Shown here: positions 48,801-61,727 of the stretch, piece by piece
How positions within the stretch are numbered: position 1 is the first letter of the stretch
Layout of the letters: each line of letters opens with the position of its first letter
Assembly: GCF_000237925.1 (NCBI RefSeq)
Contig: NC_031497.1
Coordinates: 22,011,249 to 22,075,248 of the forward strand
DNA: 64,000 bases
Origin: Schistosoma mansoni
Taxonomy: Eukaryota > Platyhelminthes > Trematoda > Strigeidida > Schistosomatidae
Reading direction: 5' to 3'
Program-made: the position numbers and the translations under genes
Notes under the pieces: generated by a model
The model's database searches: none
The model's input: only the letters and a program-made list of their open reading frames with translations
Told to the model about the DNA's origin: nothing

Positions 48801-49172
48801 ATAGCTTGAGCGAATTGTAGTGCTAGTGGAACAAGGGATTTCTGGAGGCCGAAAAAAATCATTATTTTGGTAAGGTGGAATAATTTGTTGAAATTGTCTC
48901 CATGGACAGTTCAGACAGGCGCCTGCAAGTTGGGGTTGTGTTGATGGTGCGTAACCTAGTATTCCATCTTCCCCATTGCGAAAGTGATGGTAAGAGTTAC
49001 ATCTTGCAGGTTTAGTATTTATAACATTTGAGGGTAACCATGGGGCACGTTGGTTCATTGCCGCCTGTCTAACAGTAGGCCTGCTTACATGATGGCTGTA
49101 GTGGCCGTCTCGTGTGACGTTCGAACGAAATGTGTCCTTATAACCTCCCTTACGATGAGTAGGGCAAAGCAT
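45895..49172 (-). pseudogene. LINE ORF2: endonuclease plus reverse transcriptase, disrupted
   Basis: Five open segments in three frames. The N-terminal part (49172-48534) ends with LLNKISVLRTLAFLAKPSFK and the start of the endonuclease. The next part (48475-47708) has LLLGCIYRAPDSS, ITDDFNYPGINW and the SSDHKIVAFAL catalytic box. Segment 47676-47137 covers the pre-RT region and PDRWKTAYIIPLYKSGGKTD. The last segment (47115-45895) has LDISKAFDMVSHQLL, VIQGSVLGPLLFLFFINDIC, the catalytic LLYADDLKVV, and a thumb with VFVRPLLEYCPYI and LESVQRRFTLR. Stops lie at 48778, 48534 and 47137, and frame changes near 48440 and 47690. All catalytic motifs that I can check are intact. Confidence 0.88.
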
Positions 49173-49199
49173 AGTTTCAGAAAGTATATTTTTGTTCGG

Positions 49200-50276
49200 T
49201 CAGGCCATTGAAATATTTTTGGTGTTTGGTCTAGAACCAGAAGGTTTTGAATTTACTTTCTTCTTAACTGGTATAGACTTTTTAGTTTTAACAGTGTTTT
49301 TAGGAGCCTTCACAATAGAATTAGATGTTTGATTTTGGGCTTCAGATATTACACTGGAAGGAATCGCATTGGTGTCTCCATCAGATATGTCCTGGTTATC
49401 TAGGGCCACTAGGGATATGAGAGGCAGACTAGCACTCTGCGTTGGTAAATCAGTACATTGTCTAATATGAGATAGATTACCTGCACCAGTGGGTTCAGCT
49501 GCTGGGACGATCAGATTTTCTGTGACCTCAACAATGTTATTTTCGTTCATGGTACGCTTTTGCGTTAGTCTTTGGTTGGAGGTTTTTTCTGAGACTACAC
49601 GAGCGTTTTTAAACTTCGTAAGCGCACAGACTAGCTGTTCGGATTCTTTCAACTGTTCCGCTAATAAAAAATGGGAATCGAATCTAAACAGGATAGGGCA
49701 TGAGTATTTTTGGTGCTTTTTATCAAGTCGGATAAATTGGCATGGACTGTCTTGGAGATTAGCTGCCTTGAGTATCGAATTCCTTACAGTTTTAATGGCG
49801 ACTTTGTCCGGTATATTATAGATAATCACATTATTTCGAGAGATTATTCGCTTAGTGACTTCACTAGCTATCAAGTCGATAACGGATGCTACTTTGACCC
49901 TATCTTCAAGTTCTGCAAAAACTACATCATTTGGCAACAGCAGTTTAAGTGGTGACAGTGTCTTTAGTTCTAGTTTAAGATCATCATGCTTTAATAAACA
50001 GCCCGCAAGTGACTCCACTTTAGAACGCATGTCGCTTAATTGCTTATAGACAGTGACAAATTCACTCTTAATATTATCGATACCCTCAGATCGTGAGTTA
50101 GAATTCACCATTAAGTTTGACACTGAGTCATTCAGCAACAGGTGTGGTATAAGTCCACTCCCACTATTATCTGATGCAACAGAAGTTGCACAGCATGGGG
50201 TATAAGTTAGAGCAGAATTGTCACTATCTGAAGAAATAGGGCTTTTCCGGGCTCTTTTTTTTGTCACTCGGCCCAT
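49200..50276 (-). CDS. LINE ORF1 protein, intact 358 residues
   Basis: Begins MGRVTKKRARKSP at 50276. The first 90 residues are serine-rich and probably disordered. Near residues 140-230 lies a block with RNNVIIYNIPDKV, FIRLDKKHQKYSCPILFRFD and SEKTSNQRLTQKRT. This is the RRM-like fold plus C-terminal segment seen in ORF1 proteins of CR1 and L1 type LINEs, which bind the element's RNA. The C-terminus is lysine-rich. The frame is uninterrupted, unlike ORF2. Confidence 0.75.
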   Translation of the reverse strand: MGRVTKKRARKSPISSDSDNSALTYTPCCATSVASDNSGSGLIPHLLLNDSVSNLMVNSNSRSEGIDNIKSEFVTVYKQLSDMRSKVESLAGCLLKHDDLKLELKTLSPLKLLLPNDVVFAELEDRVKVASVIDLIASEVTKRIISRNNVIIYNIPDKVAIKTVRNSILKAANLQDSPCQFIRLDKKHQKYSCPILFRFDSHFLLAEQLKESEQLVCALTKFKNARVVSEKTSNQRLTQKRTMNENNIVEVTENLIVPAAEPTGAGNLSHIRQCTDLPTQSASLPLISLVALDNQDISDGDTNAIPSSVISEAQNQTSNSIVKAPKNTVKTKKSIPVKKKVNSKPSGSRPNTKNISMA

Positions 50277-50560
50277 TTTTCTCCAAGGGTTAATTTAAAT
50301 GTCATTATTGAGTTATAAACTAGGATTTAACAATATATAAGCACTTTATAAAAGACACCGTGTAACCGTAACGCAAACTTCAAACGTACAGCAGTTAATA
50401 CCCTAAATCCATAAACTTTAACTGAATAATGTAACCGCAGAAATGGTGTGACCTTACCCTGGACCTGCAATCCACAGCCTGGCTCACTTCGTCCTTGTTG
50501 CCTGACCAATCTGTTTCCTGAAGCACACATAGGGAACATGACAGTTTATCGGAAAGGATG

Positions 50561-52400
50561 GTATTTGATGGGAAGAGAAAGAAGCAAGTATATAAAGAAG
50601 AGTTGTATTATTACGATCTAAGTTCTTTATTAAAACTATCATAATAATAGACCTGATCCTAAAGTTGTAGATATGTCATGATGTGATTGTCTAATCTATA
50701 AGTTCCTATGTGAAAGTCAAATCATCGTCTACATTGACCCATCGTATCATAACAACAATATGATACTCAGTGCATTTAGGCTTAAGACAGGGTAACATAT
50801 TTAATGTGAATAAATACAAGTTATACAGAATGACCACATCTGCAAGGCTGATCCATGCCGTCCGATTGAATTTCGAATGGGTGTTTCGCATTCACCGCTG
50901 TTGGCCTTCTCTTCGTGTTACATCTTAAATATCTATTTTCGCAATTATCTCATGTTCAGTTTTGAGGATTGTGTGGTTATGACCAATACCACCACAGGGT
51001 CACAAAAGATGCAGCAAATATCATCTTCGAACCGGTAACTGATCAGACCACATTAGCCGTCACTAACCGTAGACAGTGTTATAACCGGTAACAGGCTCTC
51101 TGAACCCTGTTCATATTTGGCCGTACATGTTAATTTACGATACAGTTCAGTGTTGTTCTAATTACCCTTAAGGGTTCCCAATTTTCATGTTCCGGAGACG
51201 GTGTAACGATGCTACCGTAGTAGTGTGGCGCCTATTGTAGAAAGTAATCAATAGGACAGCGCAAAACTAGGCGTATTTCTACCTGGCATTGATTAGTAAT
51301 ATGTGTTTGCAACTTTTTGGACGATTCGTACTAGTATCGTTTGGGGACAAAGAATTCAAACTAATAAACGGTACACAATCTACTTTCAAGAAGACCGTGC
51401 TGGGACATAAATACGAGGTTCTCATCCCGTAAAATGCATAATATACCCTTTTTTGTAACATCCTTCATGGAATGTGGATTAGTTTTAATGTGATTTCCAG
51501 GATGCAAGTATCAAATTTGAACCTATTTTCACTCTTAGGTTGCAAGACAACGTTACTTCAAGTGATAAATAGTACAGCCATCTGTATATATGCATACATC
51601 TTTGTATGGTAATAAGGAGTGAGAGATGTTGATAAGGAACATGATGGAAGAATCGGAGATAGAAAGAGTCACTCATAAATTCAAAATTAATTGCTTCAGC
51701 GAAGAGTTTCTTATTGGCAAATTCATTGGCAAAATTCCCCAGACATTTATATACATATCTTCCTCCAAGATAAAAATAAATAAATTGACGCTATTTTGCA
51801 AGACATAGTAACGGTAAGATAGAATAAACAAAGTTATTAAAAAGTTGGTTTCATCTAAAAAACAAACGATAGAATCTTCGACAAGATATTGAATACAGAG
51901 TGGGTAGATGTGCCTTGTGGGTATGCATGTGTGTCCGTGTTTGTAAATAAGAGCGGTAACATTTTTTCACGTGATTTAGAAATTCTCCGACTTCTTTGGT
52001 AGGCTGTATTATTCTTAGATTATCATCCTATCTCGTGTATCGGTCACACTTTTTTGACGGACACTTACCAGTTAATACATACATATCGTGGACTTTGTTC
52101 CCTATGTATGTTATATAAGCCACCAACAATTGACATCGACGCATCTTTATCTTTGAATTATACTAATTGTAATAAAGATATTCAACTAATCAGTACTCAC
52201 TTACGTCATAACTGAACACCTTATATCTGACATACGTTTTATACTCATAGTCTCTGATCCTATTGTTGACCCGGTTAATACGTAACAATAACTATGTACC
52301 CAGATATTATATTGTAGTTAGACAGGCTCTTTACTCACCCAACTTCAAATTACGGCAAGTAACTCTAGTAAACGAGAAACTTCACCAACTTTCAAGCCTA
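50561..52400. other. Nothing recognised between the two LINEs
   Basis: About 1.8 kb with scattered short frames and no repeat I know. Confidence 0.4.
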
Positions 52401-55100
52401 CTAAACGGTCAAAGTCTGTAACGCCTATGAATGACGACGGCAGGTCAATCCGTAGATCTAGATGAGTCTGCAGATCAGAAACGTTTGGATAAGATACATA
52501 TTCCAACTGTCACCAAAATACATAAAGACATTCGTGATCCCGACTGTTCGCTCAGTAAAGTACTAAAGTGTGACGACACACATCCAACTGAACATATTCA
52601 CTTGAAAATTAGTCCCCTTAAGATACTCTGCAAGATGACTTGAATGAACTTAAAGTCATCTCACAGAGGTGACGAAACTCTTCAGCTCCGACAAAAGTAT
52701 TTAGGGAGACAATTTCATGATACCGAATAGGGAAACACATAAGACTGAGGCCAACTGCTCTGCGGGTATCCCAACAACAGTGAATAGGTTCTACACGCTG
52801 ACGTCATGCAACTTGCCATCAACACCTCTAAGTTGCAAAACGGGTAGTAGGCTTGAGCGTCATCAGCTTCCTTACACACACACTAGCAAACGCTACCAGG
52901 GTATTGATCACTGCACTCACCCTTTAAAGCCTAAAACCATTAATAAGCAGGGTAATTATAGGTTCCTCGCCCCACACCCTATCTACATTCCCCAGGATCA
53001 CAATTGTAATTACTCTCAGAAAGAAAACCTTAAACACCATTCAGTAGCAACCCACCACATTAAAACAGCTTCCGTGTATAATAACAGTTGTAACTAATTC
53101 CAGTTATGTGCAGCAGACCCTCCTCATGCTCACACTAACGTAAATAGTTATAGCAGAGGCTATGAGCTTAACCATCAAAACTATTTTGCTAGTATCAGTA
53201 CACTTTGCGGTCAATCCTTACCAAATTTTTCTGGAATACGGCTCCTAGTGGCACCCCTGTTGAAGCATATAGCCCGAGTAATTTCAAATCACATGCGAAA
53301 CATAAACTCTCTTCCCCCGTACAGTTCCCATCATAGCGTACTCCCACCCTTCCCTCCTGGATGAACTCCCCAGGTAACTTCACTAGCTCATTTGATACAT
53401 CCCATACTAACTCTAGCTATCAAAATACAGACCTATTGAAGAACATTCAGTCCCTCACTTCAGACCCATATCACACCCGTGAGGGTCATGACAACTGTAA
53501 TCGAAGTGCTCTCACTCATTTTAACTTAGCAGGTCACTTGTTTAATGCGTCTTATCAACGCTAGGTCGATCTGCAATAAAAAGACGGATTTAGCCCTGTT
53601 TGTGTTCGTATATCAACCATCGCGTATAATGATATCTGAAGCATGGACTAACAGTATGTATTTTTCACCTAAATATATCTCTTGGTAGATTGAAAGGACG
53701 AGATGGAGGATGCCTTATTTACTCTCACTCTAGCTTAAACTCACTATTATGTGATATGCCTGAACTTAACAAACTGAAGGATTCGGTGTGGATTGATTTA
53801 AAGCCATCGAACTCCATTATCTTACTATTCGACTGTTTCTACCGTCAACCTAACGCGTCAATAGGTGAAATAGCAGTATTATCAGAGGTATTCACAGTAG
53901 CATCATCCCTCTAATTCACAGGCAAGCTCATTTGTCGTGACTTCAACATGCCTGAAATGTCTTGGTTTCTAGTCAAGGCTTGGAAACGTTGTGAATCGTT
54001 TATTGAATGTCTAGAATTAGGACAGTGGACTTATTATGTCAGCAGCCCTACCAGACATTATAATATCTTAGACTTAGTCTTTACAAGTGGCCTCACCCCC
54101 AATACTGTGTATATCGGAAAAACGTTTCCAAGTAGTGGTCATAACGTTGTTGTATGTACCCTTAATATAAAAACCATAACGGGTGGAAGTATAACTGTTA
54201 CACTTTATAGAAACTATCGCAAGGTTGATTGGGATCATTTCCACAATTAACTAAGAAGCACTGACTGGGGGACTTTCTTTACTGCAAACAATTCCGACAC
54301 ACTAACCAATATATTTTATTACAACACCAGAGGCATCATCAATAAAATCTCACCCTTAGAATACTGGGGACCTAAGTTCTCTAAGGATCTGTATATACCG
54401 CTCGGTACACGAAGACGTCTGCAAAGACATTGTACTCGATTCCACAACTTTAATGACTTTTCTTTTTAAGTAACGATCACAGAAATGCTTGTCCGAACAG
54501 AGGCAATAAGTACACAAAAAGCAGTCGAACAGGAAAAACGTGCTGTCGAACTTAATAATAACTCATCTGCACTCACCATACTCTTTCCCAATAAACTTAC
54601 ACGTCCTAAATATGGAGGAAAAATATTTATTAAAGACAAACAAGTATACGAAGATCTTAAACTTGTTACGGAACTATTTAATGAACACTTTTGTTTCTCA
54701 CTAACTGATTAAAAACCACTAAATGATTCAGAACTAATCTCAGAACCTCCCTGTGAAGTTACTAATGTAAGCTTCAACGTACAAAATATCTCTATTGAAA
54801 CACCCCTAAACTGATGGACCAGATGTGCTAAATTCTCCCCCCCCTTGAGATACGCCACCGAAAACAGATATGGAACAGTTGACTTCGTCGAGCACCATTA
54901 TTAAAACCTCAAATATTCCAGGGGGATATAGGGTTGCAGTTTATAGAAGACCACAACTTTACATGGACCTATTCTCGACCACACTTGCATGTCGCAACGC
55001 AATCTTCATAAAGCGCGCCAATTGTAAAATTGACAATACGTGTCCTACCAAAAGCAACTACACTTATATCCGACAAGATATCAACCAGGGTGAGTAATTT
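52400..55100 (+). mobile_element. Older CR1-like LINE, truncated before the reverse-transcriptase core
   Basis: Plus strand. The region 52431-53560 has ORF1-like but broken frames. The endonuclease starts near 53580 (WKTDL-like) with GRDGGCLIYSHSSLNSLLCD and FYRQPNASIG at 53690-53914. It continues with RDFNMPEMSWF and SPTRHYNILDLVFTSGL at 53930-54250. The catalytic SDH box reads SGH, so this endonuclease is dead. From 54485 a linker frame runs through KLTRPKYGGKIFIKDKQVYE to LVTELFNEHFCFSLTD. The palm of the reverse transcriptase is absent. There are many stops and frame changes. Confidence 0.7.
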
Positions 55101-55518
55101 ACTACAGTGAAAATTGAAACTTCTGTAACAATTTCATCTCGTCCGTAAACAGACAAGCCATAGGTAAAAAATTATTACTTGAGAACAAATTACTATTATT
55201 ATTGTTTGTCCCTCCCTGACGAAAGTGAATATCATTAGAATATGTATGATAGGTCACAGTATGCGACAAGAGTTGAGCTGTGTCGATTGCACTTCATACG
55301 ATTTCATTGTTAGACAGTTAAGTTATTAGTTGAATAGAACAGGAGATTGTTGCGTTCCGGTTGTTGTTGTTATTGTTATGTGAATGATGAATAGTTGATA
55401 TTAGTTTCATGATAAATTGTCCATACATTCGCGGTTTCCACTGACTCGAGAATTGATGTTGTTCTCCGTCACTTGGATGTCTGACTTTTGTGTTTGTGTT
55501 TGTGCGTGTGTGTTTATT
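55101..55518. other. GT-rich left flank of the tandem array
   Basis: From about 55330 the plus strand becomes strongly rich in G and T with few C. This composition continues into the first unit of the array, so the array begins inside a longer GT-rich element. Confidence 0.5.
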
Positions 55519-55772
55519 GTGACGAGTTAGTGATATGTTGTTTTTGTGTTTAATTTGTTTATTTTGTAGGAGCGAAGACGGTGGTGTTGGTTTGGCGATG
55601 GAGAGAGTGGACTGTGAAGAGGTGTAGTTGTATCGAGAGATGTGAGCGAGCGAGTGTATTTTTGAATTGGAGTGTACTGACTAGACGGGAGTATAGTTTT
55701 TGTGGCGGCGGCGGTGGCGGCGACAAGAGTGGTTGGTTGATGAGTTTCAGGTGAGTTGACGGGTGTTTGTGT

Positions 55773-55843
55773 GATGTGTGTCGATAGGCGTTGCGATGTG
55801 ATTTGATTTGAGTTGTGTAGATGTCCGATGCGGTGTGACCGAA
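55773..55843. repeat. Variable cassette, unit 1
   Basis: Left half equals unit 2 and right half equals unit 3 (see 58751-58820 and 61728-61800). The switch point is at or next to ATGT at 55821. Confidence 0.9.
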
Positions 55844-57364
55844 TGTGTGAAAGGGTAACGGATTATTGTATTGGATGATGACGTGACGAATGATGTTATT
55901 GATGGTTGGAGCATGATGTTTGGCTAATGAGTGAAGGGAGTGTGAATGATAAGATAGGTGTTGTTTTTGATGTTTGGTAGAGATGTGTTTAGACGTTTTT
56001 ATATCGATATACAGATGGATGTACATATGCATACTTCTGTTGACATGTACATATGTATGTGTGGTGTTAGTCCTTTCAATTGGCCCTTTCAAAAAAGATT
56101 AGGCACTCATAGAAGCTTACTAGAAGACGACAAACACATGCATTAGGCCTTCTGTCCTCAATACAAATAACTTAATCGAATCTGAACCTGATATGAACCA
56201 ATTCTGGAACTTCTCACTCCTCATTTCTTACTGCTCTACTGAATATTTCCAAGAAAACACTAAGTGGTCAGAAGACATGGAAGAAAAATCTCGGGATACA
56301 GATAAGAATATGGTTATTCTGGTAATTAGGAGCATCTGAATTATGGGCCAAACTAGTAATCCCAGAAATAACTCAAATTTATCAAGAAGTGATAGATAAT
56401 CACGAACGAGTGTGTTGTAACTGGAATTCGAAATCAAGCAGTCTTCAAGTTCAAAGGAATCGTTAGTCCAGACAAGCACTACAGTTCATTAATTGTATAT
56501 TGGAAAACGATAGTGATCAGTGGCGGAAAGTTCCTCGTCAAACGTTACTCTTGCATGTTATAGAGTCCGTCAGTGAAGAAATCAAAGCTAAATCAGCCCG
56601 GAATAACAAGAATTAATATATGTGAATAAAATGTCTTGAAAAATATCAGATCCTGGACGGCAAAACTAGCGAAAAACACTGATATGAAGATGGGGTCTCA
56701 TCAATACTGCAATGCCTAATTATCCCAGTGATTTAAAGCACGATTGTACTTTTAAACACTACGTATGTCGAAAATGGAGTATGCAGAGAGACATGCTTGA
56801 AAATGTTAAATAAAAGACTTTAGGGGGATTAATGAGAAGGTATGCAAGCGCTGTGTCGGAATGATACTATGGAGGTAATGAAAGACGACGGCCGTAAAAC
56901 CGAGATATTTCTTGGCTATTTAAGCCGCATGTATGCAGAAACCATCCATAGTTACAGGGGAATCCCGCCACACATTACGGATATTTTTTTACTTGATTAG
57001 ACACTCGATATCCTTGGTCTCGTAAACAAACTTAATTGTGGAAAGTCCATGGAACAGCTGAAGTCATCGCAGGCAACTAAAGGGACTTACCACACCAATT
57101 GCACATCATTCAGTGTATGTTTTCATCTTGCTTTAGGCTGTTTTCATGGCATACGGTCTTCAGTATTAAGAACTGGAGGTAAATCAACATTTGCAATTAA
57201 TAGTACTGTAAAGATCTAATCTCGCTTTCAATGTATCACCAAAACGTGCTGATACTAGATTTTCCGGTAAATATCCTCATTATTCCATCACTCGGTTCCA
57301 CAAACGGAACTGCAGATGTCTTTTCTGATAATCAATCCTAGATGGAAAGTAAAGATAAAACATA

Positions 57365-58498
57365 CCGTTAAACTCGTTCTAGTACATCCGCCTCATACTT
57401 AAAACAAGGACTCGCTGCTTGAATCTCATATTCTGAATGTAGCCTCACGAAATAATGGCACAATACCCTAAAAATTTCTCCGTCCAAGAAATGAGGTGAC
57501 TTTCGAATAGCCCATAAGACACTGTAGCCTTTGCCAGCGTCAGTCTTGGATTTACTCATAGTCTTGTGGTCGTTGCTTGTCATGTCTCCTAGATCTTTAT
57601 AGTGCATTGCTTTGGGTAACATAACTCTAGATATTGTGTAGTGATATGAATCGTCTCAGTCATTATTTGCATCGCCAAGCTCTTGTTAGAGTTAACTTCT
57701 AATGACCAATCACCCATCTGCTCAGCCAGTGAACTTAAGTCGTTCTGTCATATTGTCCTGTCTGATATACAGTGTATGGTCCTTCAAATCTTTATATCAT
57801 CTGCAAAGATTAGGCACATAACTTTGCTACAGTTGGTGAGTCATTTAAATAAAGTTAAAAAAGAAGAGGACCGAGGATTGTGCCTTGAGAAACTCCACTT
57901 TCTACGAATTCCCACGTTCATAGAGCCCCATTTTCCCATACCTGTTGTCTCCTATCACTGGGGAAGTTACTTACTAGATTTATGATTTTGTAGGGTATAC
58001 CAAAACATTCGCTTTATTTCAAGACCCAGGTGAGAGACGTTGTCAAAGGCTTTACTTAGATCTATGGAGTTTATATCTACCGAAACATTTTTGTTTTCCT
58101 CTACAGCTCAATCTTCTTTTGCAATAAGCAGATTTGTCAAGCATGATAGATGTTTCCTGAAGCCATGTTGTTACCCGTTTAGAAGATTGTGCACTTCCAT
58201 ATAGTTTGGAATAACCATCCAAATAATCTTTTTAGTTAGTTCGACAACTACACAGGTTAAATTGCCGCAAAGACATGTCGAACAGTGTTTCCAGCGGTTC
58301 GGCAATTCGCCAGGGTTTTTAGAGTCATAAGATGAATATCGTCAGAAAATATAATGATCTCGTTCGAGATGTTGGAGTAATTACGAGACAGTTTCTTTCT
58401 CAATAATTACAGGATCCATCGACAAGCCACTATTATTAGCATGAATTGTTGATCTTTCACCACCGTCAGTAAAAATTAATTTATTAAAATGTTCTGGT
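57365..58498 (-). mobile_element. CR1-like reverse-transcriptase fragment in unit 1
   Basis: Minus-strand pieces in order: LVVELTKKI and NLLNG near 58200, VDINSIDLSKAFDNVSHLGL near 58040, a decayed palm, then EWMGDWSLEVNS and MHYKDLGDMTSNDHKTMSKS. The fragment ends YEADVLERV at 57368. The catalytic box falls near 57808-57825 and reads ADDIKIW-like. The frame is interrupted several times. Copies at the same place in units 2 and 3 (60342-61475, and 63322 to the vector). Confidence 0.8.
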
Positions 58499-58750
58499 GA
58501 CGAGTTAGTGATATGTTGTTTTTGTGTTTAATTTGTTTATTTTGTAGGAGCGAAGACGGTGGTGTTGGTTTGGCGATGGAGAGAGTGGACTGTGAAGAGG
58601 TGTAGTTGTATCGAGAGATGTGAGCGAGCGAGTGTATTTTTGAATTGGAGTGTACTGACTAGACGGGAGTATAGTTTTTGTGGCGGCGGCGGTGGCGGCG
58701 ACAAGAGTGGTTGGTTGATGAGTTTCAGGTGAGTTGACGGGTGTTTGTGT

Positions 58751-58820
58751 GATGTGTGTCGATAGGCGTTGCGATGTGATTTGATTTGAGTTGTGTAGAT
58801 GTGTTTGCAGATGGTTTGAT
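58751..58820. repeat. Variable cassette, unit 2
   Basis: Left half as in unit 1, right half unique (TGTTTGCAGATGGTTTGAT). Confidence 0.9.
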
Positions 58821-60341
58821 TGTGTGAAAGGGTAACGGATTATTGTATTGGATGATGACGTGACGAATGATGTTATTGATGGTTGGAGCATGATGTTTGG
58901 CTAATGAGTGAAGGGAGTGTGAATGATAAGATAGGTGTTGTTTTTGATGTTTGGTAGAGATGTGTTTAGACGTTTTTATATCGATATACAGATGGATGTA
59001 CATATGCATACTTCTGTTGACATGTACATATGTATGTGTGGTGTTAGTCCTTTCAATTGGCCCTTTCAAAAAAGATTAGGCACTCATAGAAGCTTACTAG
59101 AAGACGACAAACACATGCATTAGGCCTTCTGTCCTCAATACAAATAACTTAATCGAATCTGAACCTGATATGAACCAATTCTGGAACTTCTCACTCCTCA
59201 TTTCTTACTGCTCTACTGAATATTTCCAAGAAAACACTAAGTGGTCAGAAGACATGGAAGAAAAATCTCGGGATACAGATAAGAATATGGTTATTCTGGT
59301 AATTAGGAGCATCTGAATTATGGGCCAAACTAGTAATCCCAGAAATAACTCAAATTTATCAAGAAGTGATAGATAATCACGAACGAGTGTGTTGTAACTG
59401 GAATTCGAAATCAAGCAGTCTTCAAGTTCAAAGGAATCGTTAGTCCAGACAAGCACTACAGTTCATTAATTGTATATTGGAAAACGATAGTGATCAGTGG
59501 CGGAAAGTTCCTCGTCAAACGTTACTCTTGCATGTTATAGAGTCCGTCAGTGAAGAAATCAAAGCTAAATCAGCCCGGAATAACAAGAATTAATATATGT
59601 GAATAAAATGTCTTGAAAAATATCAGATCCTGGACGGCAAAACTAGCGAAAAACACTGATATGAAGATGGGGTCTCATCAATACTGCAATGCCTAATTAT
59701 CCCAGTGATTTAAAGCACGATTGTACTTTTAAACACTACGTATGTCGAAAATGGAGTATGCAGAGAGACATGCTTGAAAATGTTAAATAAAAGACTTTAG
59801 GGGGATTAATGAGAAGGTATGCAAGCGCTGTGTCGGAATGATACTATGGAGGTAATGAAAGACGACGGCCGTAAAACCGAGATATTTCTTGGCTATTTAA
59901 GCCGCATGTATGCAGAAACCATCCATAGTTACAGGGGAATCCCGCCACACATTACGGATATTTTTTTACTTGATTAGACACTCGATATCCTTGGTCTCGT
60001 AAACAAACTTAATTGTGGAAAGTCCATGGAACAGCTGAAGTCATCGCAGGCAACTAAAGGGACTTACCACACCAATTGCACATCATTCAGTGTATGTTTT
60101 CATCTTGCTTTAGGCTGTTTTCATGGCATACGGTCTTCAGTATTAAGAACTGGAGGTAAATCAACATTTGCAATTAATAGTACTGTAAAGATCTAATCTC
60201 GCTTTCAATGTATCACCAAAACGTGCTGATATTAGATTTTCCGGTAAATATCCTCATTATTCCATCACTCGGTTCCACAAACGGAACTGCAGATGTCTTT
60301 TCTGATAATCAATCCTAGATGGAAAGTAAAGATAAAACATA

Positions 60342-61475
60342 CCGTTAAACTCGTTCTAGTACATCCGCCTCATACTTAAAACAAGGACTCGCTGCTTGAA
60401 TCTCATATTCTGAATGTAGCCTCACGAAATAATGGCACAATACCCTAAAAATTTCTCCGTCCAAGAAATGAGGTGACTTTCGAATAGCCCATAAGACACT
60501 GTAGCCTTTGCCAGCGTCAGTCTTGGATTTACTCATAGTCTTGTGGTCGTTGCTTGTCATGTCTCCTAGATCTTTATAGTGCATTGCTTTGGGTAACATA
60601 ACTCTAGATATTGTGTAGTGATATGAATCGTCTCAGTCATTATTTGCATCGCCAAGCTCTTGTTAGAGTTAACTTCTAATGACCAATCACCCATCTGCTC
60701 AGCCAGTGAACTTAAGTCGTTCTGTCATATTGTCCTGTCTGATATACAGTGTATGGTCCTTCAAATCTTTATATCATCTGCAAAGATTAGGCACATAACT
60801 TTGCTACAGTTGGTGAGTCATTTAAATAAAGTTAAAAAAGAAGAGGACCGAGGATTGTGCCTTGAGAAACTCCACTTTCTACGAATTCCCACGTTCATAG
60901 AGCCCCATTTTCCCATACCTGTTGTCTCCTATCACTGGGGAAGTTACTTACTAGATTTATGATTTTGTAGGGTATACCAAAACATTCGCTTTATTTCAAG
61001 ACCCAGGTGAGAGACGTTGTCAAAGGCTTTACTTAGATCTATGGAGTTTATATCTACCGAAACATTTTTGTTTTCCTCTACAGCTCAATCTTCTTTTGCA
61101 ATAAGCAGATTTGTCAAGCATGATAGATGTTTCCTGAAGCCATGTTGTTACCCGTTTAGAAGATTGTGCACTTCCATATAGTTTGGAATAACCATCCAAA
61201 TAATCTTTTTAGTTAGTTCGACAACTACACAGGTTAAATTGCCGCAAAGACATGTCGAACAGTGTTTCCAGCGGTTCGGCAATTCGCCAGGGTTTTTAGA
61301 GTCATAAGATGAATATCGTCAGAAAATATAATGATCTCGTTCGAGATGTTGGAGTAATTACGAGACAGTTTCTTTCTCAATAATTACAGGATCCATCGAC
61401 AAGCCACTATTATTAGCATGAATTGTTGATCTTTCACCACCGTCAGTAAAAATTAATTTACTAAAATGTTCTGGT
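60342..61475 (-). mobile_element. CR1-like reverse-transcriptase fragment in unit 2
   Basis: Near-identical copy of 57365-58498. Its right end, 'AAATGTTCTGGT', joins directly to GACGAGTTAG of the next unit. Confidence 0.8.
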
Positions 61476-61727
61476 GACGAGTTAGTGATATGTTGTTTTT
61501 GTGTTTAATTTGTTTATTTTGTAGGAGCGAAGACGGTGGTGTTGGTTTGGCGATGGAGAGAGTGGACTGTGAAGAGGTGTAGTTGTATCGAGAGATGTGA
61601 GCGAGCGAGTGTATTTTTGAATTGGAGTGTACTGACTAGACGGGAGTATAGTTTTTGTGGCGGCGGCGGTGGCGGCGACAAGAGTGGTTGGTTGATGAGT
61701 TTCAGGTGAGTTGACGGGTGTTTGTGT

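Larger units (their letters stand above)
45655..50560 (-). mobile_element. CR1-like LINE, nearly full length
   Basis: Minus-strand element of about 4.9 kb. A short 5' untranslated part (to about 50560) leads into ORF1 (50276-49200). ORF2 follows (49172-45895) with endonuclease and reverse transcriptase, then a 3' tail to about 45655. ORF1 and ORF2 lie in the same reading frame, separated by one stop and 27 bases. ORF2 carries three internal stops and about two frame changes, so this copy is dead but not old. The clade call (CR1/jockey group) rests on domain order and motif wording, not on a database match. Confidence 0.85.

Noticed and set aside
46178-49955. Several plus-strand open frames opposite the LINE
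   Set aside because: They are mirror frames of the LINE ORF1 and ORF2, which have clear domain motifs on the minus strand.
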